Shown: positions 24,825-33,842 of the stretch, one piece after another | Layout: every line of letters starts with the position of its first letter | Numbering within the stretch: position 1 is the stretch's first letter | Assembly: GCA_023248735.1 (NCBI GenBank) | Contig: JAHFDY010000006.1 | Span: forward strand, 1-48,763 | Source of the DNA: Myxococcales bacterium | GTDB lineage: Bacteria; Myxococcota_A; Polyangia; Polyangiales; Polyangiaceae | DNA: 48,763 bases | Direction of reading: 5' to 3' | Position numbers and translations under genes: made by a program | Notes under the pieces: generated by a model | What the model saw: only the letters and a program-made list of their open reading frames with translations | What the model was told of the DNA's origin: nothing | The model's database searches: none

Positions 24825-26660
24825 TTGATTCGCGCGCGCGCATGGCCCTTGGTTGGCCTTCTCATCGGTCCTTCGATTGTGGGTCTCGACTGGCTGTTGC
24901 GCGCGTCGCTTCTACGCGAGTTCACGCACGAAGCTGCGGTGCAGTACGTCCAACGTGCGGCAGCCGTTGCGGTTGCCTGGGCACTCTTGTGGTGCGCGGC
25001 GATTGGGTCACGACGCCTTGGCGGTCTTGTGGTGCGGGTGACGATGGCGTTTGCCCTTGCGTTGTTCGTCGGGGCACAAGTGCATACCGCTTTGCGATAC
25101 GGCACGTATCTGAACGAGCGCGTGATTCGCATGGGAACGTCTATGGTTCCGAGGATCGCGTTTGACGCCTGGTTGCCTGGGATCTTGCTCGCTTCCGGGC
25201 CTTTGTGGGCATCCGTTCGAGCTGCGAGAGATACGCGGGCGCGACCGCTTCTTTCGGCCGTTGCATTTGTATCTTCTATTGTTCTATTTGGCGCAATTGG
25301 TCTGAAGGGTGCGCCGACAGCAGGGTGGGACAATGGCGGACCGCCGGATGTCCTCTACTTACGTGCGGTCGCTGCTCGTATCGATTCGGCGATCACCAAG
25401 GACGACATCATGACGCAGCTTCCGCATCTTCCCGATGCACGCACCTCCGCGTTCGTGCCCGTGGTTGAGGCGCCAAGGCGTCGAGGATTCAACGTCGTTA
25501 TGTTTGTCAACGAGTCGGTTCGTTCGAGCGATGCTTGCAGCAGCTACACGCCCAATTGCACATCGATGCCCGAACTTAACGCGACGCTTCCGGCGCGTTT
25601 CGGCCTGCGCGAGCTTCGAGCCGTCGATTCGACGACCGCGCTGTCGCTACCCGTCTTGTGGAGCGGCGTGCATCCTGCGTCGTCCCGCAACGATCTCCTC
25701 AGCACCCCGCTTCTGTGGGAGTACGCGCGCGCAATTGGTTACAAGACAGGTTACTTTACCGCTCACAACATGCTGTTTGCCAACTTCGGCAGGTGGCTCG
25801 AGAGCGTGCCTCTCGACGTGACCGCGAACGGCACGCAGATCGAGCCATATGCGAGCTACCAAGCGGGTGCCGACGATGCGCTTGTGATGAAAAGAGCGCT
25901 CGACGCGATCATGACTTTCGACGGTCCATTTTTCGTGGTCATTCACTTTTCGAACACGCACTTTCCATATTGGATCGACGACAAGAAGAAGCCGTTCACC
26001 GATCAGTTGCAAAGAGACGAGCCCGACGGCGGTTCGGAAGCGGACACGCAGCTTGCTCGCTACCGCGACGCGATCTTGCGTCAAGATCACGCGGTTGCCG
26101 AATTCGTTCGGAAGCTACGAGCGACTGATCAGGGCCAGCGAACGGCGTTCGTTTACGCTTCCGATCACGGCGAGCAAATTTACGAACGTGGACAGCTTGG
26201 GCACACCTGGAGCCTCTACGAGGAGGAAATTCACGTACCCTTTTTTATCGACACGCCGCCGGGCATGCTCACCGAAGACGAGGTGATCGAGCTGCGCAAA
26301 CTTGAGTCGCTGCCGCGCACCATGCTCGACGTTGCGCCGACTGTGCTGGAATTGTTGGCAGAGGGGAACCCATTTCCGGAGAGCCAACGCTGGATGAAGG
26401 GGACGAGCCTTCTGCGCGGAGGGACCTCGCAAAATGTAGCGGTTGTACTTACCAATTGCAGTGACCTCTTCTCATGCGCGACGCGGAACTGGGGGGCCAT
26501 GCGCTATCCGTTCAAGTTGTTCTCGACAGAGGATGAGACCGGCGGTTGGCGTTGCTTCAATGTGCAAAGTGATCCCGAGGAGCGACATTTACTCCCGCTC
26601 GCAGATTGCGGCGACTTGCGCGGAATTGCCGAAGCGGGACGAGGCACGCCGTTTCGATGA
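24825..26660 (+). CDS. Membrane-bound sulfatase-family phospho-transferase (LtaS/EptA-like)
   Basis: A 611-residue protein with about five TM segments in the first ~165 residues and an alkaline-phosphatase-superfamily catalytic domain behind them. NVVMFVNESVRSSDACSSYT is the first metal-site block (Glu). DSTTALSLPVLWSG holds the probable nucleophilic Thr at about residue 270, in the place occupied by Thr in phosphoethanolamine transferases. ASDHGEQIYERGQLGHTW provides the Asp-His and His ligands. Family members move phosphoethanolamine or phosphoglycerol from phospholipid to an envelope glycan or lipid A. The start is a TTG at 24825, with GGAG about 15 bases upstream, so the exact N-terminus is uncertain. 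It probably modifies one of the surface glycans encoded nearby. Confidence 0.8.
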   Translation: MIRARAWPLVGLLIGPSIVGLDWLLRASLLREFTHEAAVQYVQRAAAVAVAWALLWCAAIGSRRLGGLVVRVTMAFALALFVGAQVHTALRYGTYLNERVIRMGTSMVPRIAFDAWLPGILLASGPLWASVRAARDTRARPLLSAVAFVSSIVLFGAIGLKGAPTAGWDNGGPPDVLYLRAVAARIDSAITKDDIMTQLPHLPDARTSAFVPVVEAPRRRGFNVVMFVNESVRSSDACSSYTPNCTSMPELNATLPARFGLRELRAVDSTTALSLPVLWSGVHPASSRNDLLSTPLLWEYARAIGYKTGYFTAHNMLFANFGRWLESVPLDVTANGTQIEPYASYQAGADDALVMKRALDAIMTFDGPFFVVIHFSNTHFPYWIDDKKKPFTDQLQRDEPDGGSEADTQLARYRDAILRQDHAVAEFVRKLRATDQGQRTAFVYASDHGEQIYERGQLGHTWSLYEEEIHVPFFIDTPPGMLTEDEVIELRKLESLPRTMLDVAPTVLELLAEGNPFPESQRWMKGTSLLRGGTSQNVAVVLTNCSDLFSCATRNWGAMRYPFKLFSTEDETGGWRCFNVQSDPEERHLLPLADCGDLRGIAEAGRGTPFR

Positions 26661-26680
26661 ACTTGCTCAAAGGCGGTACA

Positions 26681-26694
26681 TGAACTAACGTTCA
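26681..26694. promoter_or_regulatory. Palindromic SOS-box-like site at dnaE2
   Basis: TGAAC-TAAC-GTTCA, a perfect 5-base-arm palindrome with a 4-base centre, ends 2 bases before the dnaE2 ATG. GAAC-N4-GTTC is the core of LexA sites of the Gram-positive type, and myxobacterial LexA sites are also reported with a GTTC half. dnaE2 genes are classical SOS targets. An extra TGAAC half occurs at 26658. Binding by LexA is inferred. Confidence 0.55.
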
Positions 26695-26696
26695 GT

Positions 26697-29600
26697 ATGT
26701 CACGCATACGCATTGATGCCAGCAGCCGCATGCCACTTGAGGCTTTGCTGCCATCGCGCGCTGTCATCGCGGCCAATCAGAATGCGCCGTCGCCCTACGT
26801 TCCGTTGTCGGTGCGGTCGCACTTCTCGTTTCTTCGCGGTGCGAGTTCTCCCGAAAGGCTCGTAGAGCGCGCAGCTACGATTGGTTACGACGCCATCGCG
26901 CTTACCGATCTTGATGGTCTCTACGGCATGGTGCGCGCGCACGACTCCGCAAAAAAATGCGGCATTCGTATCATCGTTGGTTGCGAATTGACGCTCGACG
27001 AGGGGCTCGGTCCTTATGGGAGCGTCACGGTGCATGTCGAGAACCATGCAGGGTACACCAATTTGTGCCGCATCTTGACTGAGAGCCATCGGCTTCATCC
27101 GAAGGGCGCTCGCAAGACGAGACCCACACCCCAGCCCTCTTCCAAAGAGAGAGGGAGCTCCAACCTCTACGCAGGGGTGCCGGCTTCCTATGTGGCAGCT
27201 CACGCGGAGGGCCTCTGGGCCATGGTGTTTGAGCCGCTACCGGATGATGCGCTCACGTCGTTACAAGCTGCATTCGCGTCGCGTTTGAGCATGGGCATCT
27301 ATTGGCACGCAGATGGTCGCGATCGATCACGACTCGCAGCTGCGAAACAGATCGCTTCTAGGTACCAATTGCCGCTTTGTGCAACAGGTCGCGTTTTCTT
27401 TGCGGAGCGAAAAGATAAGCCCGTCCTCGACACACTTCATTGCATCCGAGAAGGCAAGACACTTGACGATGCAGGTCGGCAGCTACTGCCTAATGCCGAG
27501 GCGCATCTCAAAGCGCCGGAACGTGAGACGCAATCTTTTGCACGCTATCCGCAGGCGATACAACGCTCACGCGAGATTGCCGATGCGTGTCGATTCTCGA
27601 TGAGCGAGCTTCGTTATCAGTTTCCGGGTCAGGTTGAAGCGCGCATTCGTCCCGATGAAACAGCGAACGAAGTACTGCGACGTTTGACGTACGAGGGGAC
27701 AAGAATTCGTTTCGAACAGGGCCTTCCTTCAAGGGTTCAAACGCAGATCGAAAAGGAGCTTCGTATCATTGCCGATCTCGACGTTGCGCCATATTTCTTG
27801 AGCGTTCGAGAGATTGTCGAGATGGCGCGTTCTCGAGACATTCTTTGCCAGGGCAGGGGAAGCGCAGCCAACAGTGCGGTCTGTTACTGCCTTGGCATTA
27901 CAGCGGTGGACCCTTCGCGTTCGAACCTGCTGTTTGAGCGCTTCTTGTCGCTCGAGCGGCGTGAGCCTCCCGATATCGACGTCGACTTTGAACATGAGCG
28001 CCGCGAAGAAGTCATTCAGGCGATTTACGAAAAATATGGTCGCGAGCGCGCTGCGATGGTGTGTGAGGTCATTTGTTATCGCGGGAAATCGGCGCTCCGG
28101 GAGGTTGGCAAGGTGTTCGGTTTGTCGCTCGAGCAGATTGAGCGTTTGAGCGAGCTCGTCACCTTTCGAGATGGCCCACAAGACGTAGAGGACAAGCGGC
28201 TGATCGATGCGGGTTTCGACCCGAGCGATTCAAGACTGCGCCAAGTGATAGCCATCGGAGCCGCCATTCAAGGGTGTCCAAGGCACTTGTCGATTCATGT
28301 TGGTGGATTCGTCCTAAGCGACGAAGCACTTGTTCACGTTGCACCAATCGAACCAGCAACGATGCCGAATCGCACCATTATTCCATGGGACAAAGATGAT
28401 CTCGACAGCCTCGGTTTCTTCAAAATCGACGTGCTTGGTTTGGGCATGCTCACTGCCATTCGTAAAGCAATGGAACTATCGCCCGAGGTGCGAGTCAGCG
28501 CCAAGAACGCCATCGAGAGGCTCGCTCGCATACCAGCAGAAGATCCAAGGGTTTACGACTCGCTTTGCCGTGCCGATACCGTTGGCGTGTTTCAAATCGA
28601 GAGCCGCGCACAGATGTCGATGTTGCCGCGATTGCAGCCGAAGCAATTTTACGACCTCGTCATCGAGGTTGCGATCGTGCGTCCGGGTCCCATTCAAGGT
28701 GGCATGGTGCATCCGTACTTGCGTAGGCGTCAGGGGCTCGAGCCGCCGACGCTTCCTCACGAGTGTTTGCGCCCCATTCTTGAGCGCACGCTTGGAGTGC
28801 CGTTGTTTCAAGAGCAAGTGATGCAAATCGCGATCGAAGGCGCGGGCTATTCCGGGGGTGAGGCCGATCAACTGCGTCGCGATATGGCAGCGTGGAAGAA
28901 GAGCGGGCGGCTCGAACGCCATCGCGAAAAATTATTCAACGGATTTTCCAAGCGCGGCATCTCTGCCGATTTTTCGGAGCGGTTGTTCAAACAGATTCAA
29001 GGCTTCGGTGAGTACGGATTTCCAGAGAGTCACGCGGCAAGTTTTGCGCTGCTCGTGTATGCGAGCACTTGGCTCAAAGTGCATCATCCAGCAGAGTTTG
29101 CAGCGGCGCTTCTCAACAGTCAGCCGATGGGCTTCTATACACCGAGCACCATCTTGCAAGATGCTGAGCGGCATGGTGTTCGTGTCTTGCCTGTATGTGT
29201 TAACCGAAGTGAATGGAATTGCACGATCGACCGAAGTGATGGCTCCGCCGCAATACGTATCGGCCTTCGTTACATCAAAGGGATGCGTGCAGACGTAGGA
29301 GCACGCATCGTCGCTACACGTGTCAACCAAGTTTACGATAGTGTCGCGGATGTAGAAAATCGCGCCTCGCTCGATAAGAGAGCGCTCGAGTTGCTCGCGG
29401 AAGCAGGTGCTTTTCGGGCGTTCGGAATCGACGTTCGAGAGGCATTGTGGAGTGCGAGAGCGCCGAAAGCTGAAGGGCTATTCAAAGGTCACGCGCATCA
29501 TGAAGCGCGGCCGTCGTTGCCCAAGCTGAGTCGCGCCGAACAACTGGTCTTCGATTATCGACGAACCGGTATTTCGACAACCGATCATCCAATGTTACTG

Positions 29601-29945
29601 ATGAGGCCACGATTACCAGCGGACGTGATCCATTCGAAAACGATAGCGACCGTTCCTCATGGCGCACGCGCAAGTGTCGCAGGCCTTGTGATTTGCCGTC
29701 AGCGCCCCATGACTGCGAGTGGTGTGGTCTTCATCACGATGGAAGACGAGTTCGGTTTCACAAACTTAGTGCTGTGGGCCAAGGTCTTCGAGCAGTTGCG
29801 TTATGCAGCGACGCACAGCTCACTCTTGCTCGCGCAAGGACGTATCGAGCGCGAAAAGGACGGTGGCGTTATCTATCTCATCGTGGACGTCTTGAAGCCA
29901 CTTGCGGAAGGGGCACTGCCTTCGATGAGTCGGGATTTTCATTAG
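26697..29945 (+). CDS. dnaE2: Error-prone DNA polymerase DnaE2 (ImuC)
   Basis: A 1082-residue C-family DNA polymerase of the DnaE2/ImuC type, used for mutagenic translesion synthesis. The N-terminal PHP domain starts at VPLSVRSHFSFLRGASSPER. The palm has GRGSAANSA at about residues 385-393 and the catalytic acids in PPDIDVDFEHERREE (Asp426, Asp428, Asp430). The C-terminal OB fold (VVFITMEDEFGFTNLVLW) is present. Length fits DnaE2, shorter than replicative DnaE. No imuA or imuB gene lies in the window, although these normally work with DnaE2; in many genomes they are encoded elsewhere. The start at 26697 has no clear ribosome binding site; the ATG at 26730 is an alternative. Confidence 0.92.
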   Translation: MSRIRIDASSRMPLEALLPSRAVIAANQNAPSPYVPLSVRSHFSFLRGASSPERLVERAATIGYDAIALTDLDGLYGMVRAHDSAKKCGIRIIVGCELTLDEGLGPYGSVTVHVENHAGYTNLCRILTESHRLHPKGARKTRPTPQPSSKERGSSNLYAGVPASYVAAHAEGLWAMVFEPLPDDALTSLQAAFASRLSMGIYWHADGRDRSRLAAAKQIASRYQLPLCATGRVFFAERKDKPVLDTLHCIREGKTLDDAGRQLLPNAEAHLKAPERETQSFARYPQAIQRSREIADACRFSMSELRYQFPGQVEARIRPDETANEVLRRLTYEGTRIRFEQGLPSRVQTQIEKELRIIADLDVAPYFLSVREIVEMARSRDILCQGRGSAANSAVCYCLGITAVDPSRSNLLFERFLSLERREPPDIDVDFEHERREEVIQAIYEKYGRERAAMVCEVICYRGKSALREVGKVFGLSLEQIERLSELVTFRDGPQDVEDKRLIDAGFDPSDSRLRQVIAIGAAIQGCPRHLSIHVGGFVLSDEALVHVAPIEPATMPNRTIIPWDKDDLDSLGFFKIDVLGLGMLTAIRKAMELSPEVRVSAKNAIERLARIPAEDPRVYDSLCRADTVGVFQIESRAQMSMLPRLQPKQFYDLVIEVAIVRPGPIQGGMVHPYLRRRQGLEPPTLPHECLRPILERTLGVPLFQEQVMQIAIEGAGYSGGEADQLRRDMAAWKKSGRLERHREKLFNGFSKRGISADFSERLFKQIQGFGEYGFPESHAASFALLVYASTWLKVHHPAEFAAALLNSQPMGFYTPSTILQDAERHGVRVLPVCVNRSEWNCTIDRSDGSAAIRIGLRYIKGMRADVGARIVATRVNQVYDSVADVENRASLDKRALELLAEAGAFRAFGIDVREALWSARAPKAEGLFKGHAHHEARPSLPKLSRAEQLVFDYRRTGISTTDHPMLLMRPRLPADVIHSKTIATVPHGARASVAGLVICRQRPMTASGVVFITMEDEFGFTNLVLWAKVFEQLRYAATHSSLLLAQGRIEREKDGGVIYLIVDVLKPLAEGALPSMSRDFH

Positions 29946-29972
29946 AGGTTGACGGCCTTCACGTTCGAAACA

Positions 29973-31331
29973 ATGACGACGCTCATGCGCTCATCGATGC
30001 TCGCCTTTCTGGGACTCACGGTTCTCGCTTGTAGTCCAAAGGCTCCCCGCCCCGCGAATCTCCCCGAGGTGCGTTACGAAGAGGAGGGGCCCGCTGGCCC
30101 TCCATCGGCAAGTAGCCTTGCGAGTACGCAACCCAGCGCACCCGCTGCGTTGCCACCCGTCATCGCGCCTTCCGTCTCCGTGAACCCGACAGAAGAGGCG
30201 GCGAAGGCGGTTGCGGCAGTAAGTGAAAAGCTGCTCAAGAAGGTGTTCACGGGTGACGAAAATGTGGTGCTTTCGCCGTGGAGCATCACCGAGCTTCTCG
30301 CGATGGCGAGTGCTGGCGCCAAGGGTGCGACACACGACGAATTTGCTTCCTTCATGAACGTCAAGATTCATGACGACGTGCTCTTCCCTGGGTTTCGCGA
30401 TCTTCGGGCCAAAGTTTCGACGGGGCTCTCGCAAGCGACCACCACGTCGACGACGAAGGGGCCTCCCTTTGTGCTCGACGTCGCCAACAGCGCGTGGGCA
30501 GACGATGCTGTGACGCTCGATGGGGTTTTCAGCACGACGATTCACGACTTCTTCGGTGCCGAAGTTCTGCGCGCACCGATTCGTCAGCATCCTGATGATG
30601 CACGGCGAAAAATCAACTTCTGGGTTGGCGACCACACGCGTCAGAAGATCCACAACTTGCTAACTGAAGGATCAATCACTCCGCTCGTTCGGGCGGTCAT
30701 GGTCAATGCAGTTTACTTTCTTGGCACGTGGCAATCGACCTTCCCTCTAGGCAAAACAAGACTCGCTCCATTCACAACTTCTAAGGGTGCAAAGGCGCAG
30801 TCTCTTTCGATGAATCAACTCATCACTGCGCCGTACTTTGCAGACGAGCGCTTTCAGATGATCGAACTCGGCTACCAAGGTTCTTCGCTCGCGATGGTGG
30901 TTGTTCTTCCAAAGAACAATATCAACGAACTTGACGAACTTGGCATCGGCGGGGCGCTGGCCGTGTTGCCGAAGTTAAGCCAAGAGGCCGTTCATCTCTC
31001 GCTTCCGAAGTTTTCGACGACGCGCGCGTTCAATCTTTCCGATACACTTATGAAGCTCGGGCTCACTCTGGCGTTCTCCGACAAGGCCGATTTTTCTGGC
31101 ATGACGAACGACAAGTCGCTTTACCTTTCTCAGGTGGTTCATCAAGCGATGGTCACGGTTGACGAAAGAGGGACCGAGGCGGCCGCGGCGACGGCTGGAA
31201 CGTTTGCCGTCAAGGCGATCAGAACCAACGTTGCCATGAACGTTGACCATTCATTTTGGTTTTTTGTGCGCGATCGCGCTTCGGGCGCCGTGTTTTTTGC
31301 CGGGCGCATCGTGGATCCGTCGAAGAAGTAA
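29973..31331 (+). CDS. Serpin lipoprotein (serine protease inhibitor)
   Basis: A 452-residue serpin with a lipoprotein signal (Cys20 in VLAC) and an Ala/Pro/Ser linker of about 60 residues before the fold. ENVVLSPWSITELLAMASAG is the conserved helix B block. The inhibitory hinge VDERGTEAAAATAG is intact, with Glu398 as P17, Gly400 as P15 and four alanines at P12-P9, so strand insertion should be possible. Counting by the antitrypsin scheme puts Lys414 at P1, which predicts trypsin-like targets; an Arg three residues on is the alternative. The C-terminal FFAGRIVDPS block is also kept. It probably protects the envelope from host, prey or own proteases. The start at 29973 gives the signal peptide; 29985 also would. 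Confidence 0.9.
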   Translation: MTTLMRSSMLAFLGLTVLACSPKAPRPANLPEVRYEEEGPAGPPSASSLASTQPSAPAALPPVIAPSVSVNPTEEAAKAVAAVSEKLLKKVFTGDENVVLSPWSITELLAMASAGAKGATHDEFASFMNVKIHDDVLFPGFRDLRAKVSTGLSQATTTSTTKGPPFVLDVANSAWADDAVTLDGVFSTTIHDFFGAEVLRAPIRQHPDDARRKINFWVGDHTRQKIHNLLTEGSITPLVRAVMVNAVYFLGTWQSTFPLGKTRLAPFTTSKGAKAQSLSMNQLITAPYFADERFQMIELGYQGSSLAMVVVLPKNNINELDELGIGGALAVLPKLSQEAVHLSLPKFSTTRAFNLSDTLMKLGLTLAFSDKADFSGMTNDKSLYLSQVVHQAMVTVDERGTEAAAATAGTFAVKAIRTNVAMNVDHSFWFFVRDRASGAVFFAGRIVDPSKK

Positions 31332-32783
31332 TTACGCGTTGCCTGCGCGTTGCCTGCGCGTCGGTCTTGGACCCTCAGCCGCAGGCTTCTCGCCGCCCTT
31401 GGGTGTCCCACGCCGCTTCTCTTTGTAAAACACACGTATCGGCACGCCCTCGAAGCCGAACGCTTTGCGCAGCTGGTTGATGACGAAGCGTTGATACGAG
31501 AAGTGAATGTGCTCCGGCGCGTTCGAAATAATGACGAACTTGGGCGGGCGGCTCTCTACTTGGGTGATGTAGTAGAGCCGAGGCGCCTTGCCGTTTTTGG
31601 TGGGCGGCGTGCGCGACTCAAGCACGCGCTCGAAGAAACGATTGAGCTCGCCAGTCGAAACGCGCTGCACGTAGCTCTCGCGAACCTTGTCGATCTTGTC
31701 GAACAGCTCGTTCATGCCGCGCCCCGTCTTGGCGCTGATGCGGACGACCGGAGCAAATGCCGCGAAACTGATCTTGTCGCGCGCGCTCTCTTCGGCCTTT
31801 GAGTACTCGTCCTTGCTCAGCAGGTCGCTCTTGTTGAGCGCGATGACGAGTCCGCACCCACGCTCTTCGGCGAGACCAAGAATTTTCGCGTCTTGCTCCG
31901 CGACGCCTTCCGCCGCATCGCACATGAGCACGACGACTTCGGATCGCTCAACGCTTCGAATCGATTGAAGCACGCTTATCGATTCAACCGCATCGTCAGC
32001 TTTGTTGACCTTACCCTTGCGCCTGATGCCTGCGGTATCGACGAAAATGTACTTCTTATCGTTACGTTCGACGACCGCATCGATGGCATCGCGTGTTGTT
32101 CCCGGTTTTTCATCGACCAACATGCGGTCCTCACCGAGCAAACGATTCAAGAGGCTCGATTTCCCAGCGTTCGGACGGCCCGCCACGGTAATGCGAGGCA
32201 GATCGTCATCGCTGACTTCTTCCAGGGGTTGCTGCGCGCCGAAGTGTTCCACCATCGCCGCTTCGACATCGCCGATGCCGCGGCCGTGAAGCGCGCTAAC
32301 CGGAAACACCTGCTCGACGCCGAGTCGATAGAGTTCGAACGCGTCGGGATCGACTTTCGGTGAGTCGGCCTTGTTCGCCGCGAAGATCACGGGCTTCTTC
32401 GAGCGACGAAGCAAATCGACGGCAGCGCGGTCTGCCGCAGTCATGGGAAGTGTCGCGTCGGTCACAAAGAGAATGACGTCCGCTTCTGCGACGGCAGCCT
32501 TCACATGTCGCGCGATTCCACTCTTCATTGGATCGTCGTCGTCGGGATCGAAGCCGCCTGTATCGACCAGCGTGTAGGGCCTGCCGAACGCGGTCGTGTC
32601 GACGTAGTGCCTATCGCGCGTGACGCCAGGTTCGTCGTGCACAATGGCAAGCTTCGCTCGCGCGAGACGATTGAAGAGCGTGGATTTTCCTACGTTGGGC
32701 CTCCCCACGATGGCGACCAGCGGCATGCCCTCGCGCGCGTTCGGCCCACGTCGGTCGCCTCGTTTTTTGTAGTGCTTCGTCAT
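31332..32783 (-). CDS. der: Ribosome-assembly GTPase Der (EngA)
   Basis: A 483-residue protein with two successive GTPase domains, the unique architecture of Der, which helps mature the 50S subunit. Domain 1 has GRPNVGKST (residues 27-35), DTGG and NKAD. Domain 2 has GRPNAGKSS, DTAGIRRKGK and NKSD. A KH-like C-terminal domain (PPKFVIISNAPEHIHFSYQR) and a basic tail follow. The ATG at 32783 overlaps the stop of era by 4 bases and is preferred over upstream in-frame codons that would run into era. The gene's last base abuts the serpin stop on the other strand, and its C-terminal codons lie in an 11-base tandem repeat. Confidence 0.95.
   Translation of the reverse strand: MTKHYKKRGDRRGPNAREGMPLVAIVGRPNVGKSTLFNRLARAKLAIVHDEPGVTRDRHYVDTTAFGRPYTLVDTGGFDPDDDDPMKSGIARHVKAAVAEADVILFVTDATLPMTAADRAAVDLLRRSKKPVIFAANKADSPKVDPDAFELYRLGVEQVFPVSALHGRGIGDVEAAMVEHFGAQQPLEEVSDDDLPRITVAGRPNAGKSSLLNRLLGEDRMLVDEKPGTTRDAIDAVVERNDKKYIFVDTAGIRRKGKVNKADDAVESISVLQSIRSVERSEVVVLMCDAAEGVAEQDAKILGLAEERGCGLVIALNKSDLLSKDEYSKAEESARDKISFAAFAPVVRISAKTGRGMNELFDKIDKVRESYVQRVSTGELNRFFERVLESRTPPTKNGKAPRLYYITQVESRPPKFVIISNAPEHIHFSYQRFVINQLRKAFGFEGVPIRVFYKEKRRGTPKGGEKPAAEGPRPTRRQRAGNA
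31335..31361. repeat. 11-base tandem repeat at the 3' end of der
   Basis: CGCGTTGCCTG occurs twice in direct succession (31335-31345 and 31346-31356), followed by the first 5 bases of a third copy. It covers the last codons of der. Because 11 is not a multiple of 3, the second copy is read in another frame and supplies the end of the protein and the approach to the stop. Confidence 0.75.
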
Positions 32784-33733
32784 GTCGGTTCGACCTTCGC
32801 GTACCCAAGCTCGGTGAGGAGTGCGTCGCTGTTCTGCCAAGCAGGCGTCACGCGAACGAACAGCTTCAAGAACACCTTGCGGTCCAGCATGCTCTCGACC
32901 CGAGCGCGAGCATCCGTGCCGACTTGCTTGAGCAATTCGCCGCCCTTACCGATCAGAATTTTCTTGTGGCTCTCGCGCAACGTGTGAATGACGACGTCGA
33001 TATGAACGACGGGGCCGCTGTCGTCGAATCGCTCGACCACCGTTGCAACGCCGTGGGGAATCTCTTGGCGTGTCTTGCGTAAGATTTGCTCACGCACGAA
33101 CTCGGCGACGAAGAAACGCACCGGCTTGTCGCTCAAGGCGTCGGTCTCAAACAGCGGTGCGCTCTCTGGCAAGTGCGGCTCGATTTCTCCCAACAAGCGG
33201 TCGAGCCCATCGGCCCTGCGCGCCGAGAGCGGGATGACGGCAGCCACCTGGCTGAGTGCGGACAAGCGCTCGAGAACGGGGAGCAAATGGACCTTCTCCT
33301 TGATAAGGTCAATTTTATTGACGACAACGATCGTCTTGAACTCCGCGCTCATCTCTTCGATGAGCTTGAAGTCGGCGTCTGCGAGTGTTGGCTCTCCGCG
33401 ACCAAGGTCGATCACAACCACTACGATTTCCGACGACGTCGAAGCAGCCTTCGCGGCCTCGTTCATGTGCGCGCCGAGCTTCGATCGCGATTGGTGCAGA
33501 CCGGGAGTGTCCACAAAGACAAACTGCGCGCGCTCCGTCGTTACGATGCCTCGAATCTGATCGCGCGTTGTCTGGGGTTGCGGCGAGGTAATCGCGATCG
33601 GCTCCCCCAAGAGCGCGTTGAGTAGCGTGCTCTTGCCAACATTGGGCCTCCCCACGAGCGCGATGTGGCCGGCCCGAAAAGATGCAGTTGGGGCTGTAGC
33701 AGACGTTTCAGATTGCGGCGGCGCATGGGTCAT
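32780..33733 (-). CDS. era: Ribosome-assembly GTPase Era
   Basis: A 317-residue Era protein, a 16S rRNA-binding GTPase for 30S assembly. The GTPase domain has GRPNVGKST (residues 28-36), the switch block SPQPQTTRDQIRGI, DTPGLH and NKIDL. The C-terminal KH domain has the GxxG loop in KKILIGKGGELLKQVG. An N-terminal tail of about 20 residues rich in Ala, Ser and Thr precedes the fold. It is coupled to der by a 4-base overlap. In many bacteria era follows rnc, but here no rnc gene lies upstream; the neighbour is a divergent lipoprotein gene 109 bases away. Confidence 0.95.
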   Translation of the reverse strand: MTHAPPQSETSATAPTASFRAGHIALVGRPNVGKSTLLNALLGEPIAITSPQPQTTRDQIRGIVTTERAQFVFVDTPGLHQSRSKLGAHMNEAAKAASTSSEIVVVVIDLGRGEPTLADADFKLIEEMSAEFKTIVVVNKIDLIKEKVHLLPVLERLSALSQVAAVIPLSARRADGLDRLLGEIEPHLPESAPLFETDALSDKPVRFFVAEFVREQILRKTRQEIPHGVATVVERFDDSGPVVHIDVVIHTLRESHKKILIGKGGELLKQVGTDARARVESMLDRKVFLKLFVRVTPAWQNSDALLTELGYAKVEPT

Positions 33734-33842
33734 TGGGGGCGGGGCTCATACCACGCGCCAAAGCGCTCGTCCCGAATTCGGGGGTCACGTGGTCCGTTTT
33801 TGGTTCAGTTGCGCGCACTTATTGGCGCGCTAGGCCTTGGGG

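Noticed and set aside
26669-26688. Two-codon leader (ATG AAC TAA) with AAAGGCGG ahead of it, just before dnaE2
   Set aside because: It overlaps the palindromic SOS-like site, which explains the same bases better, and such a short frame is easily accidental.
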